The translations under genes and the position numbers were made by a program. This document shows positions 1 to 12,863 of a stretch of 64,000 bases of DNA, piece by piece. The stretch is from Temnopleurus reevesii (taxonomy: Eukaryota > Echinodermata > Echinoidea > Temnopleuroida > Temnopleuridae), in assembly GCA_036244855.1 (NCBI GenBank), contig BQKZ01000695.1, forward strand, positions 50,859 through 114,858, read 5' to 3'. The first letter of the stretch is position 1. Each line of letters begins with the position of its first letter. The notes beneath the pieces are model-generated. The model was not told where the DNA came from. It searched no databases and saw only the letters and a program-made list of their open reading frames with translations.

Positions 1-100
1 CAACACGATCCACGCCGACTCTTTGTTACTTCACAGTTAACTGCGTCAGAACAACGAGTCGGGGTGAATCGTGTTGCTTCCAGGGTCCTATGTGACCGGA
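1..100. repeat. MITE-like palindrome, family B (partial)
   Basis: This is the right part of a short inverted-repeat element whose outer arm reads TCCTATGTGACCGG. Two fuller copies lie at about 16982-17112 and 44846-44982. The arms pair around a central GTTAACTG-like core. The left end is cut by the window edge. It has no coding capacity. Confidence 0.8.
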
Positions 101-607
101 GCATAACAAAAGATTGTGACCCAAATCTTATTTTATTCTCAAAAATCTTGATAAAAAATGATGGCACAAGCAAATTGACCGCTGATTTAGGTCTGTTGAG
201 TTTGACTAGATGAGATTTTGTTTGGTCAAGAGACAAGCGTATTTCTATTTATGACCGTGTCACTTTGATGGTAAATATCAGATAGCATTGTGAAGAAGTT
301 GATATTTTCGTTAATGGCAAACCGAAATAAACAAAGCAATTACTTGAATAAATGGAGTTTTGTTGAGACTTGAGGGTTATTGGAGGAAAAATTTGAGTAA
401 TAACGATATTAGTGATGACAATAATGATATCCAGTTCACGCATAGCTCATGATTGCCATGTATGTAGTGTACCTATACTCTTACAAAACAGGAAAACCGG
501 TATGGACAATATAGATCTGCTTGAAATGAAAGAACACAGCATACATTTGGTGTTGTGCAATGGAGTCATATTCCTTGCAAATCATGTGTTGAAATAATAC
601 TTCTGAT
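101..607. other. non-coding, nothing recognised
   Basis: AT-rich sequence with only short open frames on both strands. I see no exon-like pattern, repeat or RNA gene. Confidence 0.5.
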
Positions 608-862
608 GGCCGACACACACCTTTGCGTTTTAGCATGCGTCTCCCCAGTGTTTTTGACAATCAAAAACGGTCTCCAAGCGCACGGCATAGCCTGATCAGA
701 CGGTGGACTGACGTTCGGCAAAACGGCTTGCCCTTTAGGAGTGTACGCCGAACGCCAGTCCACCGTATGACCTGCGTCTCTGTGCGTCCAAGGAGCGTTT
801 TTTTTAATTTTCAAAAACGTTGGGCCGACGTAGGCTAAAAACTTAAAGGTGTGAGTCGGCCT
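608..862. mobile_element. MITE-like element, family A, copy 1
   Basis: About 250 bp with terminal inverted repeats of the form GGCCGACTCACACCTTTGCG at the left and AAAGGTGTGAGTCGGCC at the right. Inner inverted blocks read GGTGGACTGACGTTCGGC and its complement. Seven or more copies occur in this window, all non-coding, so it looks like a non-autonomous DNA transposon family. Confidence 0.85.
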
Positions 863-2423
863 TTAAGCATAGTCTTAAACTTATCTAAAACCAGCAATAT
901 TTCGAAGGTAATTTGAGACGAGTTGCATAAATCCAAAGAAATCTAAAAGAGTACAAGCAGTCTCAATGAAAATTATAACCAAAACGTATTTTGTGTGCCA
1001 CCTTTGAGAATAAAGAAGGGTACAGGACCAGAACACTCCCACATATCACTTAAAAAAAACCAGTTTATTATCAAATATATATACGCACCCTTTTCCTCCC
1101 ACGTCATATAAACGCACGTATCCAAGGATATAAACACCCCATAGACATGATAGACGTATTCATAATATTTGGTATACCCACATAATTATTGCACACACAT
1201 AGTTCACCCACATTGTCTTGCTAATAAGCATGCAGGACTTTTTTTAAACTTCCATCGACCGACCCTCTGAAAATGGCCGGACCTAAACTTTTATCTTTGA
1301 TTTTTCTCTTTTCACTGAAACGTGTCAAAGTTAAAAAAGGTCACAGTTGATTGGAAGATAAACATGTGAAATACTACCCGTTAAGTCATTTGATACATTT
1401 GTCAGAGATATTTACTGCTTTCTCATCCGTCTTCTTATTTTCTACATGAATGTGTTAAAAATAGAGTAAAAAAAAACAACGTTTTCCGAGAAACCGAAGC
1501 TATTTTTTTTACAAAATGAGATTTTAGGGCAAACAACTTATGTGTCTAAGTTATGATCATCAGGAATGATTAATGACTGGAAAACTAACCTACAATGATA
1601 ATGCATAGCGACAGAGGAATCTATTGACCAATACTTAATCATTTTGATAATTGATATACTATCTTTGCTGTCTGCTTGATAACAAACTTGCTTTGTCTTT
1701 TTGGATGCCTTGTGAACTTGTTAAGCAAATCATTCAATGTGCCATAAGTTCACATAACTGTATCATGGGTCGCCTGTTCTTTTTCTGCTTCTTCTCCTTC
1801 TTCCTAAACATATTCTTCATCTTCTTCTTCTCCTCCTTCTCTTGCCTTAACTTATCCTTCTTCATCTTCTCCTACTCCTTCTTCTTTCCTCCTCATATCA
1901 TTTTACTTTTTCGAATTCTTTCCTTTTTATTCCACACGTTCTTGGTTGCACTTTTAAACTTATATTTTAAATACGAATTATTCTTGTTCTTCTGTTTCTA
2001 TTATTGTTGTTATTATTAACCTACATGTTGACTTTGTTTCATTCTCAAAATGGATACTTGTGTCATTAGTGTCCATGAAGCTATTGCCTACCTTTATTCT
2101 CTCTTTTCATTTTCATATCGAGAAATGCTCAATTTCCTGATATAGTCAGACAGGGGTGTGAGAAGAATACGAACAATAATTTCAAACAATCATGAATAAG
2201 TAAATAAAGCTGCATTTTCTGTCATTTATATTCCACAAAAATGATAAACAACAAGGTGACATCTATTTCCGCCATTACAATTGTTTTTAATTTCCGTGAG
2301 AATTTTAATCTTTAAAGAACGAGCCTCGAAATAATGAATTTGTTAATTTCATTCATGAAATTTTTGTGGTTTATTTGTTGATTTGGTCTGTCAATGACAA
2401 ATGACCCGCAAAGTGTGCACTTC
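863..2423. other. non-coding, pyrimidine-rich tract inside
   Basis: No exon or repeat family recognised. Positions about 1780-1900 form a CTTCTT-rich pyrimidine tract that gives an artificial Phe/Leu-rich open frame. Confidence 0.5.
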
Positions 2424-2541
2424 TGGGCCCCGTATCATAAACATTCCAATTAATCGTATGATTAATATCAATCGTAAGTCATGGGAAATCGTGTAGTGAA
2501 TATTTGCGATTGATCGCAATCTGTTTTATGTTACACGCCCC
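2424..2541. mobile_element. MITE-like palindrome, family D, copy 1
   Basis: A short palindrome that opens with GGGCCCCGTATCATAAA and closes with TTTATGTTACACGCCCC, with inner ATTAATCG/CGATTGATCG arms. Better preserved relatives are at 46840-46992 and 62564-62694. Confidence 0.7.
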
Positions 2542-4419
2542 TTATTTTTCATTTGTTAGCCATATCAGACGCGTGTCAATTAAGGACTGAATAATATCTT
2601 TCCGTCCCTAATTAATATAAATATGCACTGTTCCATTGTCCGTTTCCTATTGTTATAAATCGTACGAGATAGGAAGTCCAGATTTTCGTCACCAAAATAC
2701 AAACATGTTTTGTTTAAAGGGTATAGGAAATATCCTTGATACATAAAATGTATTTTAATAAAGATTTACAAGATTAGTTTTTATGAATAAATATAGTGTA
2801 GTTCTTTTTATGTAGGCGTGCATCATGCAAACTAAAAACAAAAAACAAAAAGTTATTCTAAACAAGACTTTTTCATATTTCGGTGAATAAAACTTGTTCA
2901 TGAGCAGGAGGTTTTTAAAAGCTCTCATGTCTTCCTTAGCTAAGATCTTCAATTTAAATCGGATTTGAATCCATGTGCAATTTTTACGCGACACTTAAAT
3001 ATCACATTCTCCAATAAGTATTTCATGAAACTCATCTTTCTAAAACAGAGTCTTTATGTTTTCGCATAACATATGTTTACTCGACAGAAGAAATTCGTAC
3101 AAAAATTAAATACTTTCTTATGTATGTGGCTATAAGGACATTTTTGCGAGGGATACATAAAAAATGAAAGGTCTTTCACCTAACTTATTTTCTTTTCAAA
3201 TATAGATGAGTTAAAACGAATAGTTTCGATACCCTTTTGATTTGATTGGGAAAGCTGTTTTGATCACTCATGCTCTCGGGGATCTCTTGCTATGGATCGC
3301 TTTAACTTGTTATCTCGTGCGTATGACTTTTGTCCTTAATATGATATTTTAAGGATTCCTTAAGATTCCTTAAAACGATTTTTAAGGATTCCTTTTGCTT
3401 AATCGTGAAAAGGAAACTTGACCTTAATACACCTGTTTTACCTATTAAAAGTAAGAGCCGAGGGTGATTTTATACACACTGCAAAATCCAAGGTGTTAGC
3501 GTAACATCCATTCAGTGTTCATATTCTTCAGCTACAGCACAAAGTGTTAAACATCAGTGCATATTTACACGAATAGAAATTATGTCATATCATTTTCCAC
3601 ATTGTAATCAAACAAATTTCGTTCAATTTCGATGCAAGATTACAATCAATTCTTGCAGACTGGTAATTTTCTAACAATTACGGTGCTTCGCAGACACCAA
3701 GTCGGCGAGATATTAACACTTTGGTGTATTTGCAGTGTACTGATCATGGTCGGTGTAGATGGCCCGGTCACCTTTGCTTGCCCATGACATCATTGTATTT
3801 TTTTTAGTGTCAAACTAGATTATCATTTCAATGTTATCCTCCGTTGAATATTTAGAAAGCATTATTGTGATTGTAAATAAACTCCCCGATTTTTACAGGA
3901 CAGTGTTTAAAAGTGCATTCGTCTCATTTTTTGTCAACCAAACCTTTCAAATATTCTTGAAAGTCGTGTCGTGCACTTGTAATTTCAAAATCGTAGGAGA
4001 TTGATATGATTAGAAATTAGATCATTCAAACTATCATGCTATGAAAATCGAGTATAGGATATATATTTTATTGATTGATTTATTAATTAATTTACTTATT
4101 TATTTTTATATACTTATCTATTTATTTTTTTTATATACTTATTTATTCATTTATTGTTTCACATGTTGGGCAGATCATCCTTTCCAGAAAAACATGATGT
4201 TCTTCAAAGTTAATATGAACGCATGTATTATGTTTTTTTTTGTTCAGGAAAGGAAATAACAATTTTGAGTTATTAAGTAACAGAATAGATAAGTTAAAAG
4301 AGTTTTGGAAAAGAAACAATTTGCAATAAAAATAAATTCTATAAAATGCAAGTCATTTATTTGAGACTGAAACATTTCAATAACCGTTTTTCTTCCTGTC
4401 TTTCCAATTATTCTTCCAG
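2542..4419 (+). other. probable 5' intron of the HES gene, no exon seen
   Basis: Sequence upstream of the first recognised HES exon. I looked for the conserved basic region of HES proteins (a MEKRRRARIN-like run) here and back to position 1 and did not find it, so the first exon(s) probably lie left of the window. The stretch is otherwise AT-rich and featureless. Confidence 0.4.
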
Positions 4420-4513
4420 AACAACAGCACGAGACAGAACAAGCGAGAGAAGGCCGACATTTTGGAACAAACCGTCAAATTAGTCAAGCAACTTCGACAA
4501 CATGGGGCAAGAG
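4420..4513 (+). CDS. hes: HES exon, end of bHLH domain
   Basis: The acceptor TTCTTCCAG ends at 4419 and the donor GTGAGA begins at 4514. The 94 nt read as 31 codons plus one base. The peptide covers the loop and helix 2. It departs from the usual SRHSKLEKADILEMTVKHL in having NKREKADILEQTVKLVKQL, with a charged residue in place of the conserved Leu before Glu-Lys. This internal exon matches the position of exon 2/3 in vertebrate HES genes. Confidence 0.9.
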
Positions 4514-7500
4514 GTGAGAGAGAATTTCCAAGACAATACAAAATCTAGACATCTTCTGTGATAATCTCTTACTTTAACTCCAAGTCACGAATCAAACCGT
4601 TATACCACGGATTTGCTTTCTTCGCAAATGTTGGTATCAGGAGTTTGTTTCTCTCTTTATATTTACTCCCCTCAAGTATTTTTCATTTTCTTCACTATGG
4701 ATATATCCTTGGGAAAGGGAAAGAAAAGTAAGGCTTACAATTTGTGAAATGTTTAGAAGGAGTAAACAAATTGAAATACGGAGACGTTAATAAATGAATG
4801 AAATACCGTGAAGGTTGTGGAGCGATTGGTAGTTCTCAAGAAATAGTAGTCTAGTTATAGATAAATTGTTTAAATGAGCTTTTAACACTTCTGAACAGTA
4901 GAAAGTAAGAGTTAATGATGATAATCTGATAAAATTGATTAATTAAAAGTCATTCGTAATGGTACAATGTATGAATACCAACGATGGATCGCGATTACGG
5001 TTTCTGAGCAATTTGTTTTTGCAATTGTTTTCCCGAATTACTTTGATAACAAATGTCTTAAGTATTCGTTTAATTTTTTCAAGGCCTATGATGTGAAACT
5101 AGCTTTCACTCCTCCCAAATGAACTCGGGTTCATCATTATTATCAGATCACATGCACACAAACTTATAATACTTCATGTTGGTAGACAAACCAGTGAAAA
5201 AGCATAAAGCAAACATTTTCTTATTTTTCATTGAAGTTTGCACTTTTTTAAAATGCACTTTCCCACAGAAGTCACTGCCCTAACATTTCTAATAATAGTT
5301 TGAATAAAAATTCTTTGCCTCCCACTTAATCGTGGGCGAAACAAACACATGTAAACGTTTAATGTTACAAAAAGACAGCAAAACTTTTAACACGCCCCTA
5401 TTGCACTCTATTTTTTTACATTTTCTGTTGGGGAAAATGTTGGGTAATTCTGTAAAAAAATAGACATTGTATTTCGTGAATACAATGCAATTTTACTCTG
5501 AAATAGTCTAATAATAAACACAATTGAGGACTAATCGAGCTATTTATACGCCAGTTAGGGTTGTCAAAAGTCACAATAAACCTGATAAATGCAAATAAAT
5601 CCCAGTGGGCGCCCTCTAAAGGGTGTAGTTGTTCCTAATAGCATAACACCTGTGTCAATGTCGAATAAGTATACTTTTGATTTCTGTGGGGGATTGATGG
5701 AAATAAAGGGTTTGGTACCTCTCACAAAAGCAATGTCAAATTCATTCAAGACACACCTCCAGACATCAAATTAAGAACTAGCGGTTTGGGAATCATTATT
5801 GTGTTACAGCGGTTAAAAATGGTTAGAAATGAAAGAAAGTACACAAAAATAACAGTCGAATTTTGAAGATTGTAAAAATATTTTGTAATGTACGTTAATT
5901 GACATTTGTTTGAACAAAGGGCGATGGAATGCATAAGATTTATTCATCAAATCACCTTTTAAAAGACGAAAACGCTTTTTTGAGTCCATTGAAATCTTCA
6001 AATATCGTAGGATCGCTTTTTCTTTAACAAATCAAATTGGATGACCCAAAACTATATCACAAATATGTCACTGATCTATATTTAGATCAGTTCTGAACTA
6101 TTTCACCTGCAGTATGATTTCTCATTCAATAACAATAAGTGATCTCTTTCCACTCAGTAAGAACTAATGCATGGTCAAGATGGTAGAAGTTAATAATGTC
6201 GCCAATTTCAGAAGGCATTGAAACAGATTACGGTATGCCAACTTTATCTAATGTTCATTGAAAGCTTTATTTATTACATCACAGAGCCTCACACGTTGGC
6301 ATTTTCACTTTTCATAAATCATATAGCAACTTACTAGTGTATAAAATAATTTTTTAAAAAATGCCAAATTAGTTAGAAAATTCAATTAGAAATATGTAGT
6401 TTAAAACAGAATTATCTATAGAAATCGTGCAATGCGAATAACATTTTTAAAACAAATATGTTGTCTCTGGATGGCATTATTACTCAGCTGGAAAAGAAAA
6501 ATACCGAGACCACATACACAAACATGTAGCGCCTTCTAATCCCGCTCATGGTCATATTATTGATTTCATTGCGTGGCAAAAGGACCTCCAAGGTCGAAAG
6601 CAAGAATGAAAACCCAAGCAGACAAACATATACCATTATTCGCAGCCCCTCGCATTTGAGGTAAAAATATGCACAAATAGTTCTCAATTCACTTGATCTA
6701 GAATAGAAAAATCGCCCCCTAAAAATAGTTCACCGCTCTGAAAAGAGATCACGATATTTTATGATACATTGGGCACTCTGTGGCAAGAACAATGGTTATA
6801 AAAATCTAATTAATGCTAAAACAATTATATATAAATGAATTAAGGAATAAATGCAACTTACAAATGAATTTAAATTAAATTTATTCATCTAAACATATTT
6901 ATTCATTTTTACAAGTTCTCATTTAAACTATTTAACATCATGGTATTGACATTAAAGAAAGCCGATACATAATTAATAGCAAAAATATGTATGTTATAAC
7001 TTTCATCTTCCAAAGTTATGGGTATTTACATTTTCCTTATTTTCATATAATTTCAACGACCAAGGGCGACCCAAACTTAAATATAAAAATACTAATAATA
7101 ACAACAATAAATATTATTTTAATGATTATAACACAGGGAAAATATAACAACAAGATATCGATTTGACATCTTGTTAAAAATTTAGATTCGGCAAAGCTTT
7201 ATGATTGAAATCGGAAATAAAATTAGAAATCATTTCTTTTTCCATTGTAAAAAGTACTTATTCTTAACATGCCAATTGGTATTAATTGATCAAAAAACAA
7301 AAGGCACGTCTTTAACACCTATTTTAAGGCCTGATTTCAAAGATTTGAGGAGCGCAGATTTATAGAGCAAATTTACAGCGATGTTAATTAGTGTTCGCAA
7401 GCACAACCCGGTCCAAGGGTTAAATTCTTTTGACTGACTTGTTAGAGACGAATTTAATTGATTAGTTGTTTTGTGTATCTACCACTCTTAAATTGTGGCT

Positions 7501-10450
7501 TTATGATACGCATATTGAAGAGCCTTTATTTGTATTTCCCATCATAGGCTATGTACTGGGGGCTGAATTCGTTCCCACGTACTTAAAGGCTGGTCATCGT
7601 CTTATAAAATTTTAGGGAAATTTTGAAGTGAAATTTTTTATTTTTGTAAAAGCGTCTTTCAGAAAAGGATGACTGCATATTTTGCATTATTATTGTGTGA
7701 AGATATACTAGCTAATATCATACAGAGAAAAAAAATCTTTAGTGCTCTTTAGCAATAGTATAGTGTTAAATTTCCTTCGTGCCCTAACGTTATTTCATTA
7801 TTCAATGACGACAAAATAATATCAATATCGTTGTATGAAATTCTTGGCTTTCATTACTTGTTATGGAAAACAAACAGTTATGAAAATGAATTATCTTCAT
7901 CAGCATTAATATGAGCATATTAGTAGCAGCATAATCAGCATGTATGCTATTCTGTTTAAAAAAAGTATTTTAAAACATATGTTGGGACTTCTAGTTAATC
8001 TCCCGATTAAACCAAAATCGTGTAGTATAAGAAAAGGGAAAAGAAAATTGCATTAAATTTCAGATGCTCAAAGATACAACTTCATACGCCGTTTTAGCAT
8101 CATTGTTAATACCCTCAGAACACGAAATCAGATCGGATATTGTCTTTTCGGAGGTCATGAACATATTTTATCAGAGTTGAACTGAATGCCAGAATATTCT
8201 AAAATAATATAGTGTTAATGTTGCATTGCATACGCTTAGAAAAAAGTGCACGAAGGGTGAAAAAAATGTGCAATCAGCGGCAAAACTCTTTATTTATGTT
8301 AAATCATTACACTATTTGTGTACACATTAAGCAAGTTACATAAAGGGATCAAACAATATAATGCAATGCAATACAATCTTCTTGAGTCCTTGATTGATTT
8401 TAAAGTCGCCATTGTCAGGACCATGATGAAAAGCAGCTGTGCTGATCGTGTGCTTTTTTTAATCCTGAATAAAGATCTTGAATATATATATTGTCTATAC
8501 ATGGGAGCATGACACGATATCGAATACGGCGCTGTTTTAAAATAAAAAATAATGATCTCACATTCATGACATTGTCAAATGAGCTAGTTTAAATCCTTCT
8601 GAGCACTCCAGAGAGTGCAAAATCACACCAAAAAAGGCCCAATATAATGAATATTGCAGCCCAGAATGGTGCTCCCAGTGTCTCATTTGTTTGTACCTTT
8701 CAAGGTCCGATGTTGCGCCTTTATTCCTTAGTGCGCATGTACATATCAAGGCTAGATAACACATTTATCTTATCCTTGTGCTTAATCTGATCAAGGAAAA
8801 CTGACAGAAATCTATAAAATGCGAAACTGGCCATTTTTTCATACACGATGCGGAATAAATAAAATCATGATATAAAGAACGAAATCCCCATGAATTGCAT
8901 AAAGTTAATCACGCTTTGAATGAAAAGGGGGAGAAAACTAGGTAGTAAATGTCGGATTTGGTAAGGATATGGAAGGCCGTTATGCCATTTGAGTTGGATT
9001 ACTGATGTGCTTTTCTATTTAGAGTATCGTCTGATACTCCCTAAACACAGACGGGCTTTTCTCACCTTAACTCAAATAGGGTTAAATGGATTGAAAAGAT
9101 GTACAATACGGAGTGACCTCAATGCTAGACATATCCTTGCGCCTTCCGTTGAGCACAAATCAGTCAATTTTCATCATTTATGATTTCCTTCTTTCACCTT
9201 GCTCTACATAGCAGCTAAACAAAATCACAACAAAACATCAATAACGACAAACTATAACAGGATAAATTTTTCATAGCGTAATACATTATGCAACATTTTG
9301 TGCTCTAAAATTAAATTTGAAGTTATTTGTTGCTTTTTGTTTGTTAAGTATGTTATTCGATTGTTTCATGAAAATGTGGAATATTTTAGTGACGATTGAT
9401 GACCAACGTATGGAAAAATGGCAATCATATAATTCAATTTTCTTTTTTCTTTTTCTTTTTCTCGTAGGCAATCACACAGCAGACCCAAACTCCCAAGTGC
9501 AATTCAGAGCAGGATTCAACGAATGCATGGCAACCGTCACACAATTTCTTTCAGCCAATCAGGGCTCGTTGAACGGAGAAGCGAAGGCGGGGCTAATGTC
9601 CCACTTGGCAAACTCCCTGCAGTGCAACAAAGTTTACCCAGAACGCTTGCCCCACCCACCGCGACGGCGCCTGGAGGAAGCAGCCAATAGCATTAGCGCA
9701 CCCACCAAGCCGCAGCCAACTTCCAACCAATCACAGGTCGGCGAGCCGAGTGGGGCGAGCTCTATGAACGTTGTGCATCCAATGAGAACGCCTGCTCCGG
9801 CTGCAGCGGCCATGACGTCGTCTTCACCACATTCCACAGTCTCGGTGCCGGTGAGCGTGCCAAACACGATGACCGGCGCTCTGCCTAGTCTCACCGCCAG
9901 GCTGGAGTTTACCTCAAACGGAGGCAATGTACAAAACGCAACTCGACTAGTGCCAATTCATATTCCAATCAAGGTGCAATCGCCTGGACAGATCATTCTA
10001 GTTCCATGCCAGTCGCAGATGTTAAATGGCAACCAGCTAACTACGCCGATTATCCCTGTTATGAGTCCTCCCACCGCCAACCTCGCCTCCACCCCTCTCT
10101 CCTCCGCCGGGAGCTCGGGCTCAGTGGCAATATCACCACCCCACCACCACCACCACCAGTCGCCACAGAAACCCATCGGACAGCCTCTCGACACCGCGGG
10201 CGCGTCCACCTCGGGCACCATCATGTATGCAGCTTGCCCCACGCCTGGTACCTCTGGTGGCGCTGGCGCCGCGGCAGGTCCTGGCGTGATGCACCAAGCA
10301 GCGCCGTACCCTGTCGCTTTTGTTGCCATGGGTGATCCCGCCGAAATGCAGAATGGTGCACAACTGGAACAAATCTACCAGAATCTACCTAGGATCCTGA
10401 TCCCCGCAAACCCACCGAATGGTACAGAGCCAGTCTGGAGACCTTGGTAA
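4420..10450 (+). CDS. hes: HES/Hairy-type bHLH-Orange repressor, 3' two exons
   Basis: Joined exons 4420-4513 and 9468-10450. HES proteins bind DNA as dimers in the nucleus and recruit Groucho/TLE through a C-terminal WRPW; many are direct Notch targets. Seen here: the first exon encodes the end of the bHLH domain (KADILEQTVK, matching the KADILEMTVK of family members). The second opens with an Orange domain (FRAGFNECMATVTQFLS, then LMSHLANSL) and ends in EPVWRPW before TAA. The intron is phase 1 on both sides, so the frame is continuous. The visible part is about 358 residues, so the Pro/Ser/Thr-rich tail is longer than in typical HES proteins, which total about 280. The basic region is missing from the window. 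WRPW rather than YRPW argues against HEY. The exact HES paralogue cannot be told. Confidence 0.93.
4514..9467 (+). other. HES intron, about 4.95 kb
   Basis: Bounded by GTGAGA and a long pyrimidine tract ending CTCGTAG. AT-rich; I found none of the palindromic families inside it. Around 8300-8500 a fragment ending in AATAAAGATCTTGAATATATA may be the tail of an old retroelement, which is a weak call. No convincing internal exon. Confidence 0.8.
9468..10450 (+). CDS. hes: HES terminal exon: Orange domain, linker, WRPW
   Basis: It starts after the acceptor TTTTTCTCGTAG and ends at TAA 10448-10450, about 327 codons. The Orange domain lies in roughly the first 50 residues. A basic PPRRR patch follows, then a long linker rich in Pro, Ser, Thr, Ala and Gly with a run of five His (around 10138-10155), then the WRPW tetrapeptide. 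GC content is clearly higher than in the flanks. An upstream ATG at 9317 keeps the frame open but lies in the intron, and the phase match with the previous exon supports the splice start. Confidence 0.95.
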
Positions 10451-10739
10451 AGACTATTTTACCATTCCAGGATCTTCAACCATTTTAATTAATTTGACGA
10501 ATTATCAAATTGGACACGCTAATTTTCATCGTGCAATCTGAATTAAACAAAAAAAAATAGTAACGAAAGTTGAAATTAGTTTGCTAACTTTCGGAGAGAA
10601 ATGAAAAAATGACTCTATAATTGCTTAAAGCAATGCCAGAAAAAGTTTGAAAAGCGATCCGAATTTAGATGTTTAGATTTCTAACAAAAAATTCAGTTCT
10701 TTTGAGAGCTTGATAGCCACTAATGCTTCACACTAAGAA

Positions 10740-11098
10740 TTAGAGTGCAGTTTCGCACCGATGGGTGCGTATTCGCTGGTATAGAATTATCTTTTAGGGT
10801 TAGAGATCGATCTCCACCCTAAAGGCCCCAGCACACCAAACACGGCACGGCATAATGGGCTGATGGGACGTTTTTTTTACGCGGTATCTTGGTTGCTATT
10901 GGCCAGTGCGCTCCTCCGCGTAAAGGATGGTCAAGAACTGGCCAATCACACGGGAGACATCGCGTAAAAACCGTGCTGTATTGCCGTGCCGTGTTTGGTG
11001 TGCCCGGGCCTTAAAGGTGCATATCCTTCTACACCCTACATGTTGCTACTATTGTACAAGTTGCTGAATCCCTAAGGGTGTAAAATTGCACCCTAATG
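10740..11098. mobile_element. composite palindromic element with nested insert
   Basis: The outer arms TTAGAGTGCAGTTTCGCACC (left) and the complement of TTAGGGTGCAATTTTACACC (right) match at about 16 of 20 positions. The middle is occupied by a separate palindrome of family F at 10822-11013, which suggests insertion of one element into another. Confidence 0.55.
10822..11013. mobile_element. MITE-like palindrome, family F
   Basis: Starts AAAGGCCCCAGCACACCAAA and ends with the matching TTTGGTGTGCCCGGGCCTTT. The inner arms CACGGCACGGCA and TGCCGTGCCGTG also pair, as do TTACGCGGTATC-like blocks. Only one copy was noticed in this window. Confidence 0.75.
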
Positions 11099-11100
11099 TC

Positions 11101-11283
11101 TTAGGGGGTGTTGTTTAAAAGTTGTAATTGATCGCAAGTTGCTGTCGATTTGAACGTGCCAATCAAAATCACTGTTTCATATGCATCTTCTTAAATGCGC
11201 ATACCGTGTGCCAATGAAAATGTGCGTTATAATTTGCAAAGTTGCAGTTGACTTGCAGTTGATTTTGAACAACACCCCTAAGT
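11101..11283. mobile_element. MITE-like palindrome, family C, copy 1
   Basis: Ends TTAGGGGGTGTTG and CAACACCCCTAA, with inner matching blocks (GATTTTGATTGGC-type and GTTGCAGTTGA-type). TTA/TAA flanks could be a 3-bp target duplication like that of PIF/Harbinger elements, which is inference. Other copies are at 16512, 51771 and 62492. Confidence 0.8.
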
Positions 11284-11637
11284 GTATTATTGACTGACTG
11301 AGCTGACAGCTTATCGATAAAACTGACAACAAAATCATAACGTGCTTCCAATTATTTGACAACACTCTTCATCAGCAATCATTGATTTGTGCGTGTTTGA
11401 AAGTGTGGAGATAACTAAAAATGTGTGTGCTGTGGTATTGTGTGTTTTTCTATCGCTTCCCGCCATGTTTTCTAAATTTCGATTCCAATTTTACAAATGA
11501 AAGAATATGAGATAGTCTTCCACCGACGTCTTCCAAATTACAGAAAAATTATTTTCAATATGAACACCAAATATCATCGGAGATTATGTATAAATATATA
11601 TATGCAATGTTTACATAACAGACTATTGTGTCTTCCT

Positions 11638-11643
11638 AATAAA
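11638..11643 (+). promoter_or_regulatory. candidate poly(A) signal of HES
   Basis: AATAAA about 1.19 kb after the stop codon, the first canonical hexamer in a suitable setting. No transcript evidence is available. Confidence 0.35.
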
Positions 11644-11649
11644 CAAGTT

Positions 11650-12860
11650 TTGATTAAATAACGCGGGCCGCAAATAATATAGTGCCTTATTTGCCATCTC
11701 TCATTTGGTTATATTTTTATGACATTTATGAAAACATTGAATGGGTCAAAGTTTTATTTTTGAAAAAAGAAAATATATTCATTTGCAAGAGAATGAAAAA
11801 AATAATAAAAAATAAGATTTGGGGTCAGGATGCTTCCCTCAATAAGGGAAACTTTTAAGATTAGTGGATTTAGCACAAATTATTTTCGAAATATTAAAAG
11901 TCGGACGCAAATTCAATGCTCCTTTGTAAAGCTATTAAAATCGGAACCCGCTTGAATACACGGCGTAAGGTTCTATTCTCTGTGGCCCAATTAACTTTTC
12001 GGAAAAAGTTTATATCGTGTTATTTGGTAAATAAAAGAAAAAGTACATTTCATATATGTATTGGCTATATAACATAACATTCAGCAGGAAAATAATAGTA
12101 CTAAAATATAATTCATGCATTGCATGTGAAAAGAAAATGAATATATGTATATTTGTGGAACTGCTCGCGAATTTGAACAGGTATTTACCATGTTAACTAA
12201 TAAAAAAAAAATGTTTAAAGAAATACACATAACACAGAACGGTGTCTAAAATGGAATTGCTGTATTCAAAATATTTGATGTGTCAAAATGTATATAAGGA
12301 ATTTCTTTAATATGAAAAGGTGAAACATTTTTCCTAAAAAATTGATTATATTTATTTATAATTCCTGATTGGAAGTATGAAGTGTGGAATCTGAAGTGTA
12401 TTCTATAATATTGTATATCATAAAGAATATATTATATTTCTTGGTATCTGATTATATTTATATGGATTTGAATATATAAAACCACTGCTCGGTGGTAATT
12501 TGCTTTGAAAATACAAACCTCCAGTGTGTTTAATTGTCTGACAAATTGATGGATAGAAGGAGAATTCGTGGTGAAGAAATTTCATGGAACACCCCCCCCC
12601 CCCTTCACTAAAAAGAGGACAGATGAAGCTGAGGGTAAGATGCAAAAGTGGAGTAAGCAGGTAAGGGAGAGATGCAATGCGGAGAGATCAGCAGATAATA
12701 ATATTAATAATATTGATTATTTATATAGCGCTAAAAACAGAGTATCATAGCGCTTTACGATTTAAGAGAACAAAATAAAGAACAAAATAAAGATCGGAGT
12801 AAGAGATGTAGTAAATATGTATGCCTTAGAAATAAAAAAATATTAAAGGGCATGTGTAAA
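11650..12860. other. non-coding AT-rich DNA, SINE-tail-like fragment
   Basis: No gene seen. A run of C at 12591-12602. At about 12700-12775, AATAATATTAATAATATTG beside TTATATAGCGCT and GCGCTTTACGATTT resembles the tail of the SINE family found at 48478 and 57299. Confidence 0.45.
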
Positions 12861-12863
12861 TTT

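Larger units (their letters stand above)
10451..11643 (+). other. probable HES 3' UTR
   Basis: Sequence after the stop codon, up to the first well-placed AATAAA at 11638-11643. It would carry several palindromic elements (10740-11283). The end is inferred from the hexamer only; other AT-rich hexamers follow. Confidence 0.4.

Noticed and set aside
9317..9467. ATG-started extension of the HES exon upstream of the acceptor
   Set aside because: It crosses a clear pyrimidine tract and CTCGTAG acceptor; the peptide is unlike HES, and the phase fits splicing from 4513.
9634..10372. Open frames on the minus strand and in other frames over the HES exon
   Set aside because: Shadows of a GC-richer coding exon; no domain and no splice logic.
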